Shown: piece after piece, positions 27,465 through 34,601 of the stretch | Layout of the letters: every line of letters starts with the position of its first letter | How positions within the stretch are numbered: the first letter of the stretch is position 1 | Translations under genes and position numbers: made by a program | Assembly: GCA_902775475.1 (NCBI GenBank) | Contig: CACYME010000034.1 | Coordinates: 20,434 to 84,433, forward strand | Reading direction: 5' to 3' | Length of the DNA stretch: 64,000 bases | Origin: an uncultured Prevotellaceae bacterium | GTDB lineage: Bacteria; Bacteroidota; Bacteroidia; Bacteroidales; Bacteroidaceae | The notes under the pieces: model-generated | Databases searched by the model: none | What the model saw: only the letters and a program-made list of their open reading frames with translations | What the model was told of the DNA's origin: nothing

Positions 27465-27504
27465 AAAAACCAGTCTTTAGCATACCAAAGACTGGTTTTT
27501 CTCT
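27465..27504 (+). terminator. Intrinsic terminator after the alginate-lyase-like gene
   Basis: Perfect 14-bp stem AAAAACCAGTCTTT (27465-27478) with AAAGACTGGTTTTT (27487-27500), 8-nt loop, T run inside the right arm. It is 45 nt after the stop codon. The stem is nearly symmetric in A/T runs, so it could work on both strands. Confidence 0.88.
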
Positions 27505-27516
27505 GTTTTGGTAGGG

Positions 27517-27577
27517 CCGCTTTGCGGTAAGTCTATAAAACACCTTGGGGCATCCGTACAGCTTGAAATTCCTTTCC
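27517..27577. repeat. 55-bp block also found next to copy D
   Basis: The reverse complement of this stretch shares GACTTACCGCAAAGCGG (27517-27533) and TGCCCCAA with 59395-59443, in the same order and almost the same spacing. CCGC-ttt-GCGG inside it is a small hairpin. At copy B it lies upstream of the element and inverted; at copy D it lies downstream and direct. Confidence 0.6.
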
Positions 27578-27626
27578 TTTTCTTGAGCTGTTGCACCACT
27601 CGTCCTTAAATCTAAAAAATAATTAA

Positions 27627-28047
27627 TTTTAAGGAAATAATGAACACTCACCCCCCTCAAATACTCAAGAATTTTGCGCGAGAAAACTTTTGGCTGAAAA
27701 TAAGCGAGTTTTGAGAGGGTTTGTTAAATACTTGATAAATAGCATCTTACGCTGAATTTGACAAAAATTGGGGCTTTTTCGCTTTCAAAAGTCAACGCCA
27801 ATTTTTCAAAAGGCGTTGACTTTTGAAAATTTGGCGTGCTTAAAAACGAGTGAAACGAGGCAAAAAAACGCGGAAAAAGCTGCGCAAAACGCTTCGTTTG
27901 TGCAATTTTTGACCCTTCCAGCCCCTTTTTTCGATTTTGTCGCCGAGTAAAAACGGTCCAAAACGGCTCAAAACGGCCATTTTTCATCGTAGAATGCATC
28001 GCAATTCTGTACTTTTTGTTTTAGGATTTTTAAGGAAATTTTGAACA
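27627..28047 (+). repeat. Dispersed structured intergenic element, copy B, with flanking direct repeats
   Basis: Best-preserved of four copies. CTTTTGG (27687), GAAAATAAGC (27696), stem 1 a perfect 17-bp pair TTTCAAAAGTCAACGCC (27783-27799) with GGCGTTGACTTTTGAAA (27812-27828), conserved AATTTGGCGTGCTTA, stem 2 TGCGCA (27881) with TGTGCA (27899), end block GGCCATTTTTC (27975). The element is bracketed by a 20-nt imperfect direct repeat, TTTTAAGGAAATAATGAACA (27627-27646) and 28028-28047, 18 of 20 identical. No conserved reading frame runs through it. The remaining gap to 28387 is AT-rich and has no gene. Confidence 0.8.
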
Positions 28048-28203
28048 GTGGCGGCTTAAAAAAAACGAAGAACTGCGACCCTCACGAGCCGCAGTCCTTA
28101 CAAGCCTATGTTTAACTAAAAATCCTTTTCTCTTAAAGAAATTTTCAGCCCAATAGGACTAAAAATTTGAAAGTTTAAAAGGGAGCTTCACAGCGACCTC
28201 CTG

Positions 28204-28212
28204 TTATCCACA
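28204..28212 (+). other. Single consensus DnaA box
   Basis: TTATCCACA is a perfect match to the DnaA box and lies in an AT-rich non-coding stretch (28100-28390). No second good box was seen nearby and no replication gene is adjacent, so it is noted as a site only, not as an origin. Confidence 0.35.
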
Positions 28213-28387
28213 GTTGAAAACTTTCTTTTTTACCAATAACTAAAAACCTAAAACTATAAATATTACTACTAACCTAAAACAATCTATTAACCTTTTGACG
28301 GTGCAATTCTTGACGAAAATCAATCTATATATAGGGCTTGGAGCGAATCTTTTCTGAAAAAATGATGGCTGAATGGAGAAAATGTTG

Positions 28388-28395
28388 TAACTTTG
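28388..28395 (+). promoter_or_regulatory. -7 box before the coiled-coil membrane protein gene
   Basis: TAACTTTG, 27 nt upstream of the ATG at 28423. No TTTG box at the usual distance. It would serve the 28423 gene and perhaps the two glycosyltransferases after it. Confidence 0.5.
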
Positions 28396-28422
28396 CCGCG
28401 CAAAAAAAACGCTTAGAAGAAA

Positions 28423-28998
28423 ATGAAGAAACTACTCATTCTGGTGGCCGTGCTGTTGGTGGCCGTGCTGATGGTGCTGACACGTCCTGACAAGGCTGCC
28501 CACAAGGAGGCCATGATGAAGGCGGTGAAGGAGTTCGTTGACGAGGAGGCTGGCAACCGCGGCTTCGGCGACAACGTGCTGACTGACCTGGGCAAGGGCA
28601 TCGTGAACAAGACCATCGAGACGGCCCTGAACGCGAAGCTGAAGATGAACGACTACTACCTGTTCAACACCACCTACGTGCGCCTGAAGGGCGAGAACCA
28701 GCTGCTCTCGGTGGGCCTCTTCGGTCAGGTGATTACTTTCGACAAGAAGATGCTGCGCGAAAAGCTGGAGGAAGCTACGAAGGTGAAGGAGGAGGCCGAG
28801 ACCGAGCGCGAGGCCGCCAAGCAGAGCGAGAAGGAGCTGAAGCGCCTGGAGAAGGAGCAGAAGAAGCGCCAGAAGGAACTGGAGAAAGAGCGCAAGCGCC
28901 ACGAGCGCGACTCGCTGAAGGAGGTGCGCCGACAGGAGAAGGAGGCCGAGAAGGAGCGCAAACGCTTAGAGAAGGAAGCGCGGAGGAGTGATGAGTGA
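28423..28998 (+). CDS. Membrane-anchored protein with charged coiled coil
   Basis: Function unknown. 191 residues: one N-terminal membrane segment (KKLLILVAVLLVAVLMVLT, residues 2-20), a short globular region (about 25-110: KAVKEFVDEEAGNRGFGDNV, DYYLFNTTYVRLKGENQLLSVGLFGQVITF) that resembles DUF4359 proteins, then a very charged helix (about 111-191) of Lys/Glu/Arg repeats, which should form a long coiled coil. The stop codon lies in a GTGATGA simple repeat that continues beyond the gene. The DUF4359 comparison is from memory of the family and is tentative. Confidence 0.6.
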   Translation: MKKLLILVAVLLVAVLMVLTRPDKAAHKEAMMKAVKEFVDEEAGNRGFGDNVLTDLGKGIVNKTIETALNAKLKMNDYYLFNTTYVRLKGENQLLSVGLFGQVITFDKKMLREKLEEATKVKEEAETEREAAKQSEKELKRLEKEQKKRQKELEKERKRHERDSLKEVRRQEKEAEKERKRLEKEARRSDE

Positions 28999-29084
28999 TA
29001 AGTGATGAGTGATGAGTGATGAGTGATAAGTGATAAGGCTCTGTGGTAAAGTCTCTCAACTCTCAACTCTCAACACTCAACACT
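28987..29084. repeat. GTGATGA and AACTCTC heptamer arrays
   Basis: GTGATGA/GTGATAA units run from the end of the previous gene to about 29037, and a second array of AACTCTC/AACACTC units runs from 29051 to 29084, ending 14 nt before the glycosyltransferase start. The first array matches 12941-12980. Both are 7-nt periodic, like the TCATTTC arrays elsewhere in the window. Confidence 0.75.
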
Positions 29085-29098
29085 AAGTAGGAAGAGGA

Positions 29099-30349
29099 AT
29101 GAAAGTACTGATTGTCAACACGAGCGAGCTGACCGGCGGAGCTGCCGTGGCAGCCAGCAGGCTGTGCGACGCGCTGAACGCCAACGGCGTGAAGACGATG
29201 ATGCTGGTGCGCGACAAGCAGACCGACGACATCACCGTGGCCCGCTGTGGTGGCGCGTTGCAGAACCGCTGGAACTTCCTCTGGGAACGCTTCGTCATCT
29301 GGCTCAGCAACCGCCTGAGCCGCGAGAACCTCTTCAAGGTGTCCATCGCCAATGCGGGCATCGACATCACCCGCACGAAGGAGTTTCAGGAAGCTGATAT
29401 CATCCACCTGCACTGGGTGAACCAGGGCCTGCTCTCGCTGAAGGGCATCCGCAAGGTGCTGCAGAGCGGCAAGCCCGTGGTGTGGACCATGCACGACATG
29501 TGGCCGCTGACGGCCATCTGCCACCACGCCTATGAGTGCACCAGCTACCAGTCGGAATGCAGCGAGTGCCCCTTCCTGAACCATCCCGGGCGACATGACC
29601 TCTCCTACCGCGTGTTCCGCCGCAAGCAGCAGGTGCTGCATGGCATCGCTGGGCACCTCTCGTTTGTCGCCGTGAGCCAGTGGCTGGCCGACAAGGCGTG
29701 CAGCAGTGCGCTCACCGGTGCTTTCCCCGTGCACGTGGTGCCCAACGTGCTCTCCATGCAGCAGTTCATCATCGTTGACCGCATCGACGCCCGCACGGCC
29801 CTGGAGGCTGAGGAGCGCTATGTCATCGCCTTTGGCGCGGCCCGCATCGACGACCCCATCAAGGGCTTCGGCTATCTCTGTCAGGCGCTGCGCCTGCTGG
29901 TGGAGCAGGGCAGGGTGAAGGCCGACGAGGTTCGCCTGCTGCTCTTTGGGCAGGTGCGCGACGGGCAGGTGCTCCAGCAGATTCCTGTGCGCTACACCCA
30001 TCTGGGCTATGTGGACGATGCCTACCGCCTGTCGCAGATTTACTCTGCTTCTAATGTCACCGTTTCTTCCTCGCTCTACGAGACCTTCGGCCAGACGCTC
30101 ATCGAGGCGATGGCCTGCGGCAGCGTGCCCGTGTCGTTCGACGGCTCAGGGCAGACCGACATCATCGTCCACCAGAAGAATGGCTATCTGGCCCATCGTC
30201 TCTCGGCAGAGAGCCTGGCCGATGGCATCGCCTGGGGGCTGCAGTGCCCGCTGTCGCCGCAGGACCTGCGCCGTAGCGTCGTGCGCCGCTACAGCGAGAG
30301 CGTGGTGGCTCAGCAATACATCAAACTCTATAACGACATGCTGAAATGA
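29099..30349 (+). CDS. Family 4 glycosyltransferase (GT-B)
   Basis: Predicted retaining glycosyltransferase acting in cytosol on a lipid- or polysaccharide-linked acceptor. 416 residues: N-terminal Rossmann fold with VLIVNTSELTGGAAVAASRL, HLHWVNQGLLSL and WTMHDMWPLTAICHHAYEC; C-terminal nucleotide-sugar domain with FGAARIDDPIKGFGYLCQAL, LLLFGQVRDG and the E-x7-E motif in SSLYETFGQTLIEAMACGSVP. A cluster of cysteines (CTSYQSECSECPF, about residues 147-159) suggests a small metal-binding loop, common in this subgroup. Its stop overlaps the next start (ATGA), making a two-gene unit. Confidence 0.9.
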   Translation: MKVLIVNTSELTGGAAVAASRLCDALNANGVKTMMLVRDKQTDDITVARCGGALQNRWNFLWERFVIWLSNRLSRENLFKVSIANAGIDITRTKEFQEADIIHLHWVNQGLLSLKGIRKVLQSGKPVVWTMHDMWPLTAICHHAYECTSYQSECSECPFLNHPGRHDLSYRVFRRKQQVLHGIAGHLSFVAVSQWLADKACSSALTGAFPVHVVPNVLSMQQFIIVDRIDARTALEAEERYVIAFGAARIDDPIKGFGYLCQALRLLVEQGRVKADEVRLLLFGQVRDGQVLQQIPVRYTHLGYVDDAYRLSQIYSASNVTVSSSLYETFGQTLIEAMACGSVPVSFDGSGQTDIIVHQKNGYLAHRLSAESLADGIAWGLQCPLSPQDLRRSVVRRYSESVVAQQYIKLYNDMLK

Positions 30350-31134
30350 TCAAGTTCACGGTAGTCACCATCACCTTCAATGCCGAGGCCGTGCTGGGGC
30401 GGACGCTGCAGAGCGTGCTCCAGCAGACGCATACCGACGTGGAACACCTCATCATCGACGGTGCCTCGACCGACGGCACGCTGGCCCTGGCCGAAGCCTA
30501 CAAGGCCGAGAGCGATGCCTCGGGATGCGGCCATAAGGTCATCATCCGCTCGGAACCCGACGACGGCATCTACGATGCCATGAACAAGGGGCTGACACAG
30601 GCCTGCGGCGACTATATCATCTTCATGAATGCCGGCGACTGCTTCCCCCAGGCCGACACGCTGGAGCAGGTGGCCCACCGCTGCCGCCTGAACGAGCTGC
30701 CCAGCGACGGGCTGCCGGCCGTGCTCTACGGGCGTACCGACATCGTCGATGCCGAAGGGCGCTTCCTCTATTCCCGACGGCTGCAGCCTCCCCAGAAGCT
30801 CACGTGGCGCTCCTTCCGTCAGGGCATGCTCGTCTGCCATCAGGCCTTCTACGCCCGCACCGACATTGCCAAGAACGTGCGCTATGACACGCAGTACCGC
30901 TATTCAGCCGATGTGGACTGGTGCATCCGCGTGATGAAGGAGGCCGACCGCCTGGCGCTGCCGCTTCAGAACATCGGCATGGTGGTGGCCAACTATTTAG
31001 AGGAGGGCGAAACAACTCGCCATCACCGCGAGTCGCTGCGTGAGCGCTACAGGGTGATGGCGAAGCATTATGGGCAGGTGAGTACGTTCCTGATGCACTG
31101 CTGGTTCGTCGTGCGGTCGCTATTCCGCAGGTGA
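30346..31134 (+). CDS. Family 2 glycosyltransferase (GT-A)
   Basis: Predicted inverting transferase. 262 residues. Typical GT2 motifs: FTVVTITFNAEAVLGRTLQSVLQQTH at the N-terminus, HLIIDGASTDGT (nucleotide binding), SEPDDGIYDAMNKGLTQACG and IIFMNAGDCF (DxD-like metal site), and VDWCIRVMKEAD further on. Coupled to the GT4 gene by a 4-nt overlap. Sugar and acceptor unknown. It ends only 7 nt from the convergent amylase gene with no terminator visible between them. Confidence 0.92.
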   Translation: MIKFTVVTITFNAEAVLGRTLQSVLQQTHTDVEHLIIDGASTDGTLALAEAYKAESDASGCGHKVIIRSEPDDGIYDAMNKGLTQACGDYIIFMNAGDCFPQADTLEQVAHRCRLNELPSDGLPAVLYGRTDIVDAEGRFLYSRRLQPPQKLTWRSFRQGMLVCHQAFYARTDIAKNVRYDTQYRYSADVDWCIRVMKEADRLALPLQNIGMVVANYLEEGETTRHHRESLRERYRVMAKHYGQVSTFLMHCWFVVRSLFRR

Positions 31135-31141
31135 CGTCAGT

Positions 31142-33163
31142 CTATTTAGCGCCGACAGTTCCCTTCAGACCGTCCTTGTTGTAGTAGCCGCCGTTCTGGA
31201 AGAGCAGGTCGTCGGTCTGTGGCGAACCATCGTTGTTGAAGATAATCTTCTGTGGGCGAGTCTTCAGCGTTCCTGTATAGGTCCACTTCCAAACCTTGTT
31301 GCCGTTAGCTGCCGTGCCGATGGACTCGCAGGCTGTGCCGGGCCAGGTGCCGCCGGTGAAGTTGTCGCCGTTGTCAATCCACGCCCAGCACTTGATGGTT
31401 TTCGTCCACGTGGCGGGAGCCTCGAAGAAGGCGCAGGTCTCGCCCTCGCTGACCGTGCAGAACGAGGGAATCTCGACGGGCTTCTCGCTCTCCTTTTCCT
31501 TCACCTGATAGGTGTTCGTGACGATGCCGCTAACCGTTCCGCCTACGAGCAGGCCCACCTTCAGCGTATGGCTGCCGACGGGCAGGCTCACGCTGTAGCC
31601 GCTGCTGACGGCGGTGCTGCTGGCTGTGGGCGTGGTGCCGTCGGTGGTGTAGACCAGCTGTGCGCCAGCGGTGGCGGTGATGGCACTGAGCCTGACGGTC
31701 AGCGTGCCCTCGTAGGTGCCTGACGGCAGGTCGGCGTAGGCCGTGTTCAGCGACGTGGGCAGATAGTAGGCATAGTGGTAGCCCTCTACGGCCTTCGCCC
31801 ACTGCTGGGTGTTGAGGAAGCTGCCTTCGTTGGCATCCACCTTTCCGACGGCGACGAGCAGGCGGTCTTCGCCGCCCGTGCTGATGGCGTTGGCGTAGCA
31901 GTCTTTGTTGCTCAGAAGGTTGGTGTAGCTGCTCTCGTTGGTGATGCCAGCCAGCTTGCGGGCAGCTGTCATGGCCTTGATTTCATGAGGATAGGCCTGC
32001 CAGTGCTTCAGGAACACGCAGGGCGTGCCGGGCATGGCCAGCAGATAGGCGTTGGCAGCCAGCGTGTCCTTCTTCAGCGGGTCCTGGGCAGCATTCGAGC
32101 GCTTCTCGGTGTCGTGGTTCTCGACGAAGGTCACGGCGTAGCGGCGGAATCTGCCAGCATCCTGGTTGCTGCTCACCAGCGGCCAGTTGCCTTCGTTCTG
32201 CTGCGACAGACGGCCATAGTTTTCGTTGTTCATGGCGTTGCGCACGGTGTAGCGGAACTGGAAGTCGAAGGCGGCACTCTGAGGCTGGCTGTTGATGGCC
32301 GTGCCCAGAATCCAGCTCTTGATGGTGCTCGTGGCGTCCCAGCACTCGCCGACGCTGAACTCGGGCTGGGCAGCGGCGTTGTACTGGCCGGTGAACGAGG
32401 CGGAGTAGCCCTTCACCATGTCGTAGCGGAAGCCGGCATAGCCCAGGTCGTTCTTCAGGAAGTCGAGGTAGGCCTTGACGATGGTCTGCACGTTCTCGCT
32501 CTTGTGGTCGATGTCGCGCATGCCGTCCCAGCCCTCGCCGGAGTCGCTGTTCGCAGACAGCTCGTAGCCGTTCTGGCTGGCCCATTGCTTTGTCTTGCCG
32601 CCATCGTCGTTGGAAACGATGTCGGTGGAAAGCATCTCGTAGGTGACGCCCTTGTAGGTCTCCTTGGGGAAGTCTACCCAGTTCGAGACGTTCTTGCGGT
32701 GGTTGATGACCACGTCGGCAATGGTCTTGATGTCGTTCTGCTTAAAGGTCGTGATGAGCGAGCGCAATTGTGCCTCGGTGCCGAAGGAGCTGTTATAGTC
32801 GGCGAACCAGTAGAGGTCGTCGTAGCCCATCGACTGCCCGCCGCAGTTGCCGCTCTGAGGTAGCCAGACGAGGTCGAAGGTGCCCTTCAGCTGGTCGGCC
32901 TGTGCCTGCAACACGGTCCACTGAGAGTCGTCGAAGGAGTCCCAGTAGAATGCTTGCAGCATGACGCCGCCATAGTTGGCAGGCCAGCCGATGGCAGGGG
33001 TCACTTCGGGTTCTGGCTCTGGCTCAGGTTCCGGCTCCGGCTGTGGTTGGGGGTCCGGCGTAGGCGTGACGACTTCTGCCGGGTCGTCGTCGCCACAGGA
33101 AGTGATGGCTGTCAGGGCTATCGTGCCCAGCAGGAGCATCAGGATGGTGAATGTCTTTTTCAT
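31142..33163 (-). CDS. GH13 alpha-amylase lipoprotein with C-terminal starch-binding module
   Basis: Surface or periplasmic endo-amylase cutting alpha-1,4 bonds in starch; SusG-like role. 673 residues: lipoprotein signal with Cys23 (TAITSCGDDD), a Pro/Glu repeat linker (about 38-53), GH13 barrel with region I DVVINHR, nucleophile Asp248 (GFRYDMVKG), acid Glu273 (VGECWD), and region IV His350-Asp351 (VENHDTE); a beta-sandwich domain (about 465-555), then a CBM26-like module (about 565-660: CAFFEAPATWTKTIKCWAW). Last gene of the susCDEF operon, 20 nt after the other GH13 gene. Confidence 0.9.
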   Translation of the reverse strand: MKKTFTILMLLLGTIALTAITSCGDDDPAEVVTPTPDPQPQPEPEPEPEPEPEVTPAIGWPANYGGVMLQAFYWDSFDDSQWTVLQAQADQLKGTFDLVWLPQSGNCGGQSMGYDDLYWFADYNSSFGTEAQLRSLITTFKQNDIKTIADVVINHRKNVSNWVDFPKETYKGVTYEMLSTDIVSNDDGGKTKQWASQNGYELSANSDSGEGWDGMRDIDHKSENVQTIVKAYLDFLKNDLGYAGFRYDMVKGYSASFTGQYNAAAQPEFSVGECWDATSTIKSWILGTAINSQPQSAAFDFQFRYTVRNAMNNENYGRLSQQNEGNWPLVSSNQDAGRFRRYAVTFVENHDTEKRSNAAQDPLKKDTLAANAYLLAMPGTPCVFLKHWQAYPHEIKAMTAARKLAGITNESSYTNLLSNKDCYANAISTGGEDRLLVAVGKVDANEGSFLNTQQWAKAVEGYHYAYYLPTSLNTAYADLPSGTYEGTLTVRLSAITATAGAQLVYTTDGTTPTASSTAVSSGYSVSLPVGSHTLKVGLLVGGTVSGIVTNTYQVKEKESEKPVEIPSFCTVSEGETCAFFEAPATWTKTIKCWAWIDNGDNFTGGTWPGTACESIGTAANGNKVWKWTYTGTLKTRPQKIIFNNDGSPQTDDLLFQNGGYYNKDGLKGTVGAK

Positions 33164-33183
33164 ATTGTCGTTAGCTGTTTGCG

Positions 33184-34521
33184 TTAATATTCTTTTAGAA
33201 TCAAATATTGGTAGGGGGCCAGCTGCAGGCTGTCGTCCAGGGCGTCCAGGGCGCCATTAGGTGCCTCGTCGTGTACGCTCTTGCCCTGCCACTTGCTGGG
33301 GATGGCTGCGGTGACGGCTTGGTTGCGCACGTTGACCAGCACAAGGAAATGCTCATCGCCGAGTGACTTTTTGAACATCAGCACGTCTGGGTCAGCCCAG
33401 GTGGTGAGCTGGCCTTTGCGCAGGGCGGGGTGGTCGTTATAGAGCTTGATGAGGGCTTTGTATTCCTCGTAGAGCGGTGAGTTGGCCGTCCAGTCAACAG
33501 GCACGTACTTGAAGAAGTTGATGGGGTAGGGATAGCCCACCTCTTGCGAGCCGTAGATGAGGGCACCGCCATGCATGAAGATGCTGGCCACATAGGCCGC
33601 CATGGAGCCTCGCTCGCTGGTAAACTCTACCACGGGAGCCGCCTCGGTGGCGTGGTCGTGGTTGGTGGTGAAGCGCATCTTTACTTTGCCGGCGGGCAGC
33701 TGGGCATACTCGGCACTGTCGGCCTGGATGAGGAACGAAGCGGGTAGCCCGTTCTGGAAGACATGTACGATGGAGTCCTTGAAGTCCCAGCCGTAGTTCA
33801 TGTCGAAGCCTCCCACGGTGAAATTATCGACGTTCTTGCCCTCGGCCAGCATCACGATCTGACGAGGCTGTGCAGCCTGGCGCAGCTCGTCGATGGCTTC
33901 TTTCCAGAAGTCGGCAGGCACGCCGTCGGCCACGTCGCAGCGGAAACCGTCGATGCCCACCTCGGTAATCCAGAACTTCATGGCGTCAATCATGGCGCGC
34001 CGCATCTCACGGTTGTCATAGTTCAGGTCGGCCACGTCGAGCCAGTCCCAAGGGCGCGGATGGATGATGGTGTCGGCCACTTCGTCGTGGGTGTACCAGT
34101 CGGGATGCGCCTTCACCCAGGGATGGTCCCAGGCGGTGTGGTTGGCCACCCAGTCGAGGATGATGGCCATCTGGTGCTCGTGGCACACCTGGGCCAGGTG
34201 CTTGAAGTCGTCGATGGTGCCGAACTCAGGCGCCACGGCGGTGTAGTTGCTGATGCAGTAGGGCGAGTTCTTGCCTTTCTCGATGCCGATGGGATAGATG
34301 GGCATGACCCACATCACGTTGACGCCCAGGTCGCGGATGCTGTCGATGCGGTCGGCCACGGCATTGAGCGAGTGGTCAGGGGCAAAGACGCGCGGATTGA
34401 CCTGATACATGGCGATGTCGTCGACGGCAGGGAGCTGGAAGTCGGTGGCAGCTTTCTTTTCGGGCTTGCAGCCAATCAGGATAAAGGCAGCTGCAGCAAA
34501 GATGATGGATAGTTTCTTCAT
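33184..34521 (-). CDS. GH13 alpha-amylase family lipoprotein
   Basis: Starch or maltodextrin-active GH13 enzyme. 445 residues without extra binding modules. Lipoprotein signal with Cys18 (ILIGCKP). Motifs: VMWVMPIYPIG, region I DWVANHT, nucleophile Asp196 (GFRCDVADG), acid Glu227 (MLAEGKN) and region IV TTNHDHATEA (His288, Asp289). It differs clearly from the 673-residue enzyme next door, so the two are not recent duplicates and probably act on different chain lengths (inference). It is separated from susF by an intercistronic terminator-like hairpin. Confidence 0.9.
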   Translation of the reverse strand: MKKLSIIFAAAAFILIGCKPEKKAATDFQLPAVDDIAMYQVNPRVFAPDHSLNAVADRIDSIRDLGVNVMWVMPIYPIGIEKGKNSPYCISNYTAVAPEFGTIDDFKHLAQVCHEHQMAIILDWVANHTAWDHPWVKAHPDWYTHDEVADTIIHPRPWDWLDVADLNYDNREMRRAMIDAMKFWITEVGIDGFRCDVADGVPADFWKEAIDELRQAAQPRQIVMLAEGKNVDNFTVGGFDMNYGWDFKDSIVHVFQNGLPASFLIQADSAEYAQLPAGKVKMRFTTNHDHATEAAPVVEFTSERGSMAAYVASIFMHGGALIYGSQEVGYPYPINFFKYVPVDWTANSPLYEEYKALIKLYNDHPALRKGQLTTWADPDVLMFKKSLGDEHFLVLVNVRNQAVTAAIPSKWQGKSVHDEAPNGALDALDDSLQLAPYQYLILKEY

Positions 34522-34547
34522 TTTTGTGTCTAATAGTTTTCGGTAAA

Positions 34548-34585
34548 AATCAGGCGAGCCGTTGCAATAAGCGGCTCGCCTGATT
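34548..34585 (-). terminator. Terminator-like hairpin between susF and the amylase genes
   Basis: Perfect 14-bp stem AATCAGGCGAGCCG (34548-34561) with CGGCTCGCCTGATT (34572-34585), 10-nt loop. Read on the minus strand the stem is followed by TTTTT, so it is a full intrinsic terminator shape inside the operon. It would reduce expression of the two GH13 genes relative to susCDEF. Confidence 0.75.
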
Positions 34586-34601
34586 CAATTAATGGTTGAT
34601 G

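Noticed and set aside
27421-28422. Chromosomal replication origin
   Set aside because: Only one DnaA box, no dnaA/dnaN neighbourhood and no strand switch at this point.
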